This document shows positions 1 to 4,972 of a stretch of DNA of 8,565 bases, in pieces. The stretch is from JASFEQ01 sp050124735 (GTDB lineage Bacteria; Desulfobacterota; DSM-4660; Desulfatiglandales; HGW-15). How positions within the stretch are numbered: position 1 is the stretch's first letter; each line of letters begins with the position of its first letter. A program made the position numbers and the translations under genes. The notes under the pieces are model-generated. The model made no database searches. It was given only the letters and a program-made list of their open reading frames with translations, and was not told the DNA's origin. The stretch spans positions 1 through 8,565 of the forward strand of contig JASFEQ010000180.1 of assembly GCA_050124735.1 (NCBI GenBank). Reading direction: 5' to 3'.

Positions 1-1
1 G

Positions 2-403
2 GGAAGTCTTTGGCTCGAGAAGTACGCAAATGAATCTGAACTGAGGGCAAAACAATTTTTCCCTACCTCGAATCCCCCATGCAAGCATAACCATGAGAAT
101 CAACAGCCACATCATGATCATGGTCCAGAAAAGTTGGGGTATGTGGCCTTCTCTTTTGAGGAATCCGAACCCTTGGACGAAGACTGTTTCTGGCAATTTA
201 CCCAGCAATTGCCCTGGGAGCTATTTCGCATGAAGGGATGGGTTCGCTTTCCTGATCGTACGCTCATGATCAATTATGCGGGCGGAAGGAGCGAATGGGG
301 AGAGTGGGACGGAGAAGCAGGAACACGTCTTGCCTTCGTAGGCCTGCGGGTAGACACGGGGGGTACCATTGAAAGACTCAAAAACTGCATTGCCCGATCC
401 TAG
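2..403 (+). CDS. CobW/P47K-family GTPase, C-terminal part (5' truncated by window edge)
   Basis: The frame is open from base 2 to the TAG at 401-403, giving 133 residues, so the gene begins outside the window. Calling a start at the TTG at 134 would wrongly shorten it. The visible part has a short helical end (GSLWLEKYANE), then a His-rich linker at residues 27-40 with Cys27, HNH at 29-31 and HHDH at 37-40. A CobW C-terminal domain follows, with the typical PWELFRMKGWVRF core and a closing LAFVGLRVD...LKNC segment. CobW/COG0523 proteins are G3E GTPases that act as metal chaperones, usually for Zn or Co, and the linker histidines are thought to bind metal. The GTPase domain with its P-loop is not in the window. 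Beside corrinoid and Zn-dependent methyltransferases, a role in metal delivery is plausible but inferred. The gap of 161 bases to the next gene leaves co-transcription open. Confidence 0.85.
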   Translation, partial: GSLWLEKYANESELRAKQFFPTSNPPCKHNHENQQPHHDHGPEKLGYVAFSFEESEPLDEDCFWQFTQQLPWELFRMKGWVRFPDRTLMINYAGGRSEWGEWDGEAGTRLAFVGLRVDTGGTIERLKNCIARS

Positions 404-509
404 GCATTTTTTGAATCAGGTTCACCTGTGACCCACTGTATGGAAACTTCATCTTTTGCTTTCAATAACGGCCTTCCATGCAAAGAAAGGGGGTGAAAAT
501 TTCCTTTGG

Positions 510-538
510 TTGGCCGGATATCCGTTCATTCATATCAT
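510..538 (+). promoter_or_regulatory. Candidate sigma70-type promoter for the methyltransferase cluster
   Basis: TTGGCC at 510-515 and TATCAT at 533-538 are separated by 17 bases, with a 5 of 6 match in the -10 box but only 3 of 6 in the -35. A start near 545 would give a leader of about 20 bases containing the AAGGAGGG ribosome binding site at 551-558. The rest of the 404-564 gap holds an imperfect inverted repeat (438-445 with 474-481, 28-base loop, no T-run) and the palindrome CGGATATCCG at 515-524, which overlaps the -35 and could be an operator. All of this is pattern matching only. Confidence 0.3.
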
Positions 539-564
539 CTTACTAATATTAAGGAGGGAATCAA

Positions 565-1230
565 ATGGTAACCAACGAGAGGAAGAGTGAAATTCTCAAA
601 GGCCTTCATGATGGCGTCGTAGACTATGACGAGGACAAGGTTGTAGAGCTGAGTCAAGCGGCTGTGGGTGAGGGGATGGATGCCTATGAGGCGATTATGG
701 ACGGCCTGGCGGCTGGCATGGAAACGGTTGGAAAGCTTTACGACTCCCAGGAGTACTTTGTACCAGAGGTCTTGATGTGCTCTGATGCCCTCTACCAGGG
801 ACTGGACATTTTGAAACCCCACATGAAAGACGCGGCAGATAAGGTCAAGGGCCAAGTGGTCATTGGCACGGTTGAAGGAGATGTGCACGATATCGGAAAG
901 AATCTGGTGAAAATGATGTTCGAAGTCGCTGGTTTCACGGTCCATGACCTGGGCCGAGATGTGAAGCTGGAGCGGTTTGTGGATGAGCAGTTGAAGACGG
1001 ACTCCGAGATTGTGGCCCTCTCCGCCCTGATGACCACGAGCATGCTGGCCATGCCCAAGGTGATCGAAATGATAAGGTCGAAGAACCCCAACGTGAAGGT
1101 CATGGTAGGGGGAGCACCCATATCCGGAGAGGTGGCGGATAAGTACGGTGCCGATGGATACGCAGACAATGCGGCCAATGCGGTGCAGGAAGCGATTAAT
1201 ATGGTGGCCAGTCTGAGAGATATGAAATAG
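565..1230 (+). CDS. Corrinoid (B12-binding) methyltransferase protein, MtbC/MtaC/MttC-like
   Basis: This 221-residue protein is the methyl carrier of the cluster: its cobamide cofactor cycles between Co(I) and methyl-Co(III) while shuttling methyl groups between two methyltransferases. Residues 1-90 form the helical cap domain (typical MCSDALYQGLDILKP near 71-85). Residues 95-221 form the Rossmann-type B12-binding domain with DVHDIG at 106-111, where His108 is the expected lower axial cobalt ligand. SALMTT at 153-158 and VGGAP at 181-185 are the other cofactor-loop motifs. The length is normal for the family. The start is supported by AAGGAGGG at 551-558, 6 bases before the ATG. The next gene begins 27 bases after the stop, so they are almost surely one operon. 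Which substrate-specific system it belongs to (methylamine, methanol, aryl O-methyl or other) cannot be decided from this protein. Confidence 0.96.
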   Translation: MVTNERKSEILKGLHDGVVDYDEDKVVELSQAAVGEGMDAYEAIMDGLAAGMETVGKLYDSQEYFVPEVLMCSDALYQGLDILKPHMKDAADKVKGQVVIGTVEGDVHDIGKNLVKMMFEVAGFTVHDLGRDVKLERFVDEQLKTDSEIVALSALMTTSMLAMPKVIEMIRSKNPNVKVMVGGAPISGEVADKYGADGYADNAANAVQEAINMVASLRDMK

Positions 1231-1257
1231 AAGGGATAAAAGAAAGGAGGAAATTCC

Positions 1258-2337
1258 ATGGAAGAGGCCAAACAACCAAGGCAAGAAACCATGTCACCGG
1301 GTGAGCGTATGCATGCCATTCTTGCCCGCCAGCGCCCGGATCGTGTACCATTCATGCCATTTATCTTCGGCTACTGTGCGAAGAACGTGGGCTATCCCAT
1401 TCGCACGGTTTATGAAGATCCAGAGAAGTGTTTCTGGGCCCAGATGTGGACGGCCGAAATGTTCGGTTACGATGGGGGAGCCCTTTATGGCTATGCTTCC
1501 TATGGAGGCTGGGAGTTTGGTGGGGATATAAAGATGCCTGAAAGTGAGTGGGAGCAGGCACCCGTCGTCACCCGTTTTCCTGCCACGACACCAGAGGAGG
1601 TGGATGCCCTTGAGGTGCCCGAAGTGGAGACGGCCGGCTGTTATCCTATCCATATTGAGTTCTGCAAAATCCAGCAGCAGTTTGGGATGCCGGTTATGGT
1701 CTTCGTGCCCTTACCCTTTAATGGAGCGGGGAACGTGTGCGAGGTGGATGTGCTTTGCCGCTGGATGCTGAAAAAGCCGGATACGGCCCACGCGTTGATC
1801 CGCAAAGTCACGGATTTCGCCAATAAAGTGACAGATTATTTCGTTGAAAAATTCCCCAACTACCCCATGTTGGTCTTCACCGGAACAGCTTCAACAGCCA
1901 ACCAGATCATCTCTCCTAAGCATTTCAAAGAATTCGTGCTGCCTTATGATCAGGAGGTGCACAAGCATATCCTGGACAGCGGGATAAGGAATATCTTCTG
2001 CCACATCTGCGGGGAGCAGAACTTGAACCTGCCTTATTGGCAGGAGATCGAATATGGCGACCCCGGTATCCTCAGTTTTGGACACGAAGTGGACCTGAGG
2101 AAGGCCATAGAGATGTTCGGTGACAAGCACGCAATCGCAGGGAATGTTGAACCACGGATAATTCAGGAGAGCACATGGCAAGAGGTTTATGAGAAGTGTA
2201 AGGAGGCCATCCTCAAGGCCAAAGATGCGCCAAACGGGTATCTCCTGATGGCTGGATGCGAAGTGCCGGTCCAGGCGCCACCCTATAATTTCTACGCCAT
2301 GAAAAAAGCGATTATGGATTACGGTTTCTACGATTAG
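1258..2337 (+). CDS. URO-D/MtaA-fold corrinoid-dependent methyltransferase (first paralogue)
   Basis: The 359-residue protein belongs to the uroporphyrinogen decarboxylase superfamily, in the branch used for cobamide-dependent methyl transfer rather than haem synthesis. The evidence is the Zn-site pattern His-x-Cys (H249, C251 in FCHICGEQ) with a distal Cys334 in MAGCEVP, as in MtaA/MtbA-type enzymes, plus GNVEP at 295-299. An N-terminal PGERMHAILARQRPDRVPF stretch is typical of this family. It follows the corrinoid gene by 27 bases with AAAGGAGG at 1243-1250, so that protein is its likely partner. In acetogens such as Moorella, a URO-D-family protein (MtvB) takes the methyl group from methoxyaromatics and gives it to the corrinoid protein, so a substrate-side (MT-I) role is a reasonable inference here. 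The substrate is unknown. The protein is rich in Tyr, Trp and Phe around residues 60-90 (YDGGALYGYA, GGWEFGG), which may line the substrate pocket. Confidence 0.9.
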   Translation: MEEAKQPRQETMSPGERMHAILARQRPDRVPFMPFIFGYCAKNVGYPIRTVYEDPEKCFWAQMWTAEMFGYDGGALYGYASYGGWEFGGDIKMPESEWEQAPVVTRFPATTPEEVDALEVPEVETAGCYPIHIEFCKIQQQFGMPVMVFVPLPFNGAGNVCEVDVLCRWMLKKPDTAHALIRKVTDFANKVTDYFVEKFPNYPMLVFTGTASTANQIISPKHFKEFVLPYDQEVHKHILDSGIRNIFCHICGEQNLNLPYWQEIEYGDPGILSFGHEVDLRKAIEMFGDKHAIAGNVEPRIIQESTWQEVYEKCKEAILKAKDAPNGYLLMAGCEVPVQAPPYNFYAMKKAIMDYGFYD

Positions 2338-2383
2338 GTTGAGGGGGCTCGATGGCCGAAGCGTCATCGGGTGAAAATGACCT

Positions 2384-2719
2384 ATGCCCATATTTGAATA
2401 TCAGTGCCGGTCATGCCGGTTTGAATATGAATATCTGGTCCTAAGGCAGAGCGAGGGCGTACCGAACTGTCCCCGCTGCGGGAGTTCTAACGCCCAAAAA
2501 ATCATGTCATCCGCATCTGTCGTCCGATCCCCTTCGCAGAAAGCCACTGCCAGGGCTGCAGCCCTGGCAAATGTTGACTCCTCAAAGCCTCAGGAAGTGG
2601 CAAGGTATTTCAAAGAGTATGGCTCCCGTTTTGGCGACTCGGATTTCAGGGGTACAAAGGCGTGGAAAAATGCGGTGGATCGTGTTTCAGAAGGAGGCCC
2701 TACCCTGGAAGAGGAGTGA
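2384..2719 (+). CDS. FmdB-family zinc-ribbon protein
   Basis: This 111-residue protein opens with MPIFEYQCRSC, the FmdB/CxxC-CxxC zinc-ribbon signature. Cys8 and Cys11 (CRSC) and Cys29 and Cys32 (CPRC) would bind one Zn ion. After residue 45 it becomes a polar, Ala/Ser-rich, probably helical or flexible tail ending in acidic EEE. FmdB was named as a putative regulator of formamidase in Methylophilus, but the function of the family is not established and a regulatory role here is only a guess. No good ribosome binding site lies right before the ATG. A GAGGGGG at 2341-2347 sits too far upstream and instead precedes an out-of-frame ATG at 2352, so translation may depend on coupling or be weak. 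It lies 46 bases after the first URO-D gene, probably in the same operon. Confidence 0.88.
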   Translation: MPIFEYQCRSCRFEYEYLVLRQSEGVPNCPRCGSSNAQKIMSSASVVRSPSQKATARAAALANVDSSKPQEVARYFKEYGSRFGDSDFRGTKAWKNAVDRVSEGGPTLEEE

Positions 2720-2723
2720 CGCT

Positions 2724-2743
2724 CCCCGCCCTAAAGGGCGGGG
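2724..2743. repeat. Perfect 8-bp GC palindrome, CCCCGCCC-TAAA-GGGCGGGG
   Basis: The arm CCCCGCCC (2724-2731), loop TAAA and arm GGGCGGGG (2736-2743) form a flawless stem starting 4 bases after the fmdB stop codon. No T-run follows, so it is not a standard intrinsic terminator, although it could protect the mRNA 3' end. Hairpins of this look are, from memory, common as subterminal structures of IS200/IS605-family elements and as dispersed intergenic palindromes. No tnpA or tnpB remnant is visible nearby, so at most it is a relic or a non-autonomous copy. Confidence 0.6.
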
Positions 2744-2767
2744 CATCTGACACTTGCCTAGACAACT

Positions 2768-2790
2768 TCCTCCCCCTTGACGGGGGAGGA
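2768..2790. repeat. Second GC hairpin, TCCTCCCCC-TTGAC-GGGGGAGGA
   Basis: The arms at 2768-2776 and 2782-2790 pair perfectly over 9 bp around a 5-base loop. The unit CCTCCCCCTTGACGGGGGAGG followed by a GGTGGGGGTGAA block resembles a dispersed intergenic repeat that I recall seeing in many anaerobe genomes; this is recollection, not a search result. Its CCTCCCC arm recurs at 2854-2860, so the GGGGAGG strand can pair with either copy. Confidence 0.55.
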
Positions 2791-2825
2791 TTGAGCCTGC
2801 CCGCCATCGCGAGCTGCTCAGGCGA

Positions 2826-2868
2826 GGTGGGGGTGAATGCCCAGAGGCTTCACCCTCCCCTTTATTTA
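2826..2868 (+). terminator. Terminator-like or attenuator-like hairpin before mtrH
   Basis: GGGTGAA (2831-2837) pairs with TTCACCC (2849-2855). The stem continues inward as GCC/GGC (2839-2841 with 2846-2848) past a bulged T and a CAGA loop, and outward imperfectly as GGTGG with TCCCC. It is followed at once by TTTATTTAT, a broken T-run like that of a weak intrinsic terminator. The mtrH ribosome binding site AAGGAGG begins at 2870, so this structure lies in the mtrH leader and could limit read-through from the upstream genes. The T-run is interrupted by A residues, so strength is doubtful. Confidence 0.4.
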
Positions 2869-2880
2869 TAAGGAGGTTGT

Positions 2881-3831
2881 ATGTTTCAATTTCAGAAGGA
2901 ACAGAAGGTCTGCGAGATTGCCGGTGTCAAATTCGGAGGTCAGCCCGGTCAGTATCCGACGGTGATTGTGCCGTCAATCTTTCAGAAGGGGGATAGGGTC
3001 TTTGAGGGGAGGAAACGAAAAGAGGGTTTCGACGAGAAACGTGCTGAGGCGCTTTTAACAACAACCCATAAGCTATCCCAGGAGACGGGGGTACCCTGCA
3101 TGGCAGACATCGTGGCCAATACGGGTGAAGAATTTAAACGATACATTGATTTTGTCACGGGTGTGACCAGTATGCCCTTCTGTATCGACGCCTGGGTCAT
3201 GAAACCGAAGCTGGAGGGTGTCCGTTACTGTGCAGAGAGAGGGCTCCTGGATAGGATGTTCTATAACAGTTTGACCATCTGGGAAGAGCATATTGAAGAG
3301 GAGGTTAAAGAGATTAAGGAGATCGGTGTGAAGCATGTTTTGTTGGTTGCATTTGATCAAGAGGATCAGATGCCTTCAGGCCGGATTACGGGGACCCAAA
3401 AATTGCTGGATGTCATTGAAAAGGCGGGCGCGGAATTTGAAAGCATCTTCGTAGACACCTCAGTGATGAACGGTCCAGCGACCGCTCTCTGTTCGATGGC
3501 AAACAAGATGATCAAAGAAAGATGGGGATTTCCCTGTGCCAGTGCCCCATCCAATGGATCCTATATGTGGAAAGAGGCGCGAGAGATGTGGGGATTCAAC
3601 GGGTGGGCCGGAGTAGACGCCGCCCTAGAAGGACTTGCAGCCGCCATGTATCATGATATGATCTTTGCAGGGCCCATGGCCGGCTCGCCCCGCCTTTTTC
3701 CAGCCATTGCCATGGCTGATGCCTTTGCGGCAACCCTGGCTTTTGCGGAAACAAAGAAACCACCTGCAACGGGCACCCATCCCTTAAACAAACTTTTCCC
3801 CGAATTTGCAGAGCAACTAAAGGGGATGTGA
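2881..3831 (+). CDS. mtrH: MtrH-family methyltransferase (tetrahydromethanopterin S-methyltransferase subunit H homologue)
   Basis: The 316-residue protein is a full-length MtrH: it starts MFQFQKEQKV, continues with IAGVKFGGQPGQYPTV (14-28) and IFQKGDRV, and has the family's conserved barrel segments ADIVAN (75-80), CIDAWV (101-106), MFYNSL (126-131), VDTSVMNG (191-198) and SAPSNG (221-226). MtrH is a TIM-barrel pterin enzyme. In methanogens it transfers methyl from methyl-tetrahydromethanopterin to the MtrA corrinoid. Stand-alone bacterial homologues act in methyl transfer between corrinoid proteins and tetrahydrofolate, as MtvA-type enzymes do in acetogens. No MtrA-G membrane subunits are present, so the Na+-pumping complex is absent and this is most likely the pterin-side (MT-II) enzyme of the cluster. 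The start is fixed by AAGGAGG at 2870-2876, 4 bases before the ATG. The structured 161-base leader is unlike the short gaps elsewhere in the cluster. Confidence 0.94.
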   Translation: MFQFQKEQKVCEIAGVKFGGQPGQYPTVIVPSIFQKGDRVFEGRKRKEGFDEKRAEALLTTTHKLSQETGVPCMADIVANTGEEFKRYIDFVTGVTSMPFCIDAWVMKPKLEGVRYCAERGLLDRMFYNSLTIWEEHIEEEVKEIKEIGVKHVLLVAFDQEDQMPSGRITGTQKLLDVIEKAGAEFESIFVDTSVMNGPATALCSMANKMIKERWGFPCASAPSNGSYMWKEAREMWGFNGWAGVDAALEGLAAAMYHDMIFAGPMAGSPRLFPAIAMADAFAATLAFAETKKPPATGTHPLNKLFPEFAEQLKGM

Positions 3832-3880
3832 GGCATTTTGTTTATCAATACTTTAGGAAGTTCATAGAGAGGGGTTTAAA

Positions 3881-4927
3881 ATGAGCAACATGACGCCAAA
3901 GGAGAGAATTAAAAAATTTTTCAAAAAAGAACCTGTTGATGTGATGCCCTGTTTCAGCGGCATGGGAATGGTCACCGTTCAAGCGATTGATCAGATGGGA
4001 ATCCGTTTCCCGCAGGTCCATACGTCCGCTGAAAACATGGCCCGTTCGGCCATGACATCGGCTGAGATTTACGGTTTTGATTCCGTAGTCATTCCCTATG
4101 ACATGTGCACCGTGCCCGAGGCATTGGGACGGGGAATCAGCCTTTATGAAGATTCAGAGGAGATTCTATACCCCACGGTTCCTTCCAAATGGCCTACCCT
4201 GGGAGATGTGGAGATCCCAGAGGACTTCATCTCGATGGGTAGAATGCCCCTGATCGATGAGGCTTTCGGCATTCTGAAATCTCAATCGGATGGGAGATTC
4301 GCCATAGGCGGTTGGGTATTGGGACCCTTTACCATGGCGGGTCAGCTCATTGAACTGGATATTCTGCTCAAGGGGACCAAAAAATTCAAAGAACAGGTTG
4401 AGGATTTCCTGGGCAAGATGACCGATCTGGTGACAAAAGTCGCCCGGCATTATCAGGCCCTTGGGGTTGATTACATGAATATTAGAGAGATGGGAACCGG
4501 AACAGACCTGCTCTCGCCGCGCATGTGGAAGAACCTTGTCCAACCAAATCTCCAAAGGATTTTCGATGCCCTGGCGTCCCCAAAGATCCTCCATATTTGT
4601 GGCTCCACGGATATGATCATAGAGATGATGAATGATTGCGGGGCGGATGCGCTAAGTGTGGACCAGAAGAATAATCTGGCTGATTCTCGAAACAAGCTCG
4701 GCGACTCGGTGCTCCTTCTGGGCAACTTCGATCCTTTCCAGACCCTCGTGCAAATGGAGACCGACCAGGTGGAACCGGTCATTAAGAAGTGCATTGAATC
4801 CGGCGTAGACGCAGTCTGGCCTGGTTGCGACCTCTGGCCTGCGGTCAAGAAGGAGAATGTGGAGGCCTACGTGCAAGCTATCAGGGAATACGGCAAAGGC
4901 GCTTCGCCGGCTGTTGGGAGGGTTTAG
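3881..4927 (+). CDS. URO-D/MtaA-like corrinoid-dependent methyltransferase (second paralogue)
   Basis: The 348-residue protein is closer in appearance to methylcobamide:thiol methyltransferases (MtaA/MtbA) than the first paralogue. It has LHICGSTDMI with H238 and C240, ALSVDQKNNL (257-266), LLGNFDPFQTL (279-289) and a C-terminal PGCDLWPAVKKENVEAY with Cys316. H238, C240 and C316 would form the catalytic Zn site that activates a thiol or binds the methyl donor. In methanogens the relatives methylate coenzyme M; many bacteria lack that coenzyme, so the acceptor or substrate here is open. It could also be a second substrate-side enzyme sharing the one corrinoid protein. The start is supported by GAGAGGGG at 3867-3874. 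It lies 49 bases after mtrH and 45 before the RACo gene, consistent with one transcript. The two URO-D proteins differ clearly outside the Zn motifs, so this is not a recent duplication. Confidence 0.9.
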   Translation: MSNMTPKERIKKFFKKEPVDVMPCFSGMGMVTVQAIDQMGIRFPQVHTSAENMARSAMTSAEIYGFDSVVIPYDMCTVPEALGRGISLYEDSEEILYPTVPSKWPTLGDVEIPEDFISMGRMPLIDEAFGILKSQSDGRFAIGGWVLGPFTMAGQLIELDILLKGTKKFKEQVEDFLGKMTDLVTKVARHYQALGVDYMNIREMGTGTDLLSPRMWKNLVQPNLQRIFDALASPKILHICGSTDMIIEMMNDCGADALSVDQKNNLADSRNKLGDSVLLLGNFDPFQTLVQMETDQVEPVIKKCIESGVDAVWPGCDLWPAVKKENVEAYVQAIREYGKGASPAVGRV

Positions 4928-4972
4928 GTCTCTTGGGCACCCCGATCTTATATGGAAGAAGGAGATAGGTGA

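Noticed and set aside
404..564. Possible cobalamin riboswitch before the corrinoid protein gene (a CCACTG occurs at 433-438).
   Set aside because: No B12 box or other conserved core elements can be seen around it, and the gap is short for the usual aptamer plus expression platform.
535..1284. Long minus-strand open frames opposite the corrinoid protein gene and other genes.
   Set aside because: They lie antisense to genes with unmistakable family motifs and have no recognisable domains; they are by-products of codon bias.
2662..2871. A 69-codon plus-strand reading frame across the end of fmdB and the hairpin region.
   Set aside because: It overlaps fmdB in another frame and its peptide is mostly translated repeat DNA (Pro/Gly/Leu-rich); there is no ribosome binding site or recognisable domain.
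1258..4927. Haem-biosynthesis uroporphyrinogen decarboxylase (HemE) as the function of the two URO-D-fold genes.
   Set aside because: Both carry the His-x-Cys plus distal Cys Zn-site pattern of methyltransferase members and sit with corrinoid protein, MtrH and RACo genes, and no haem genes are near.
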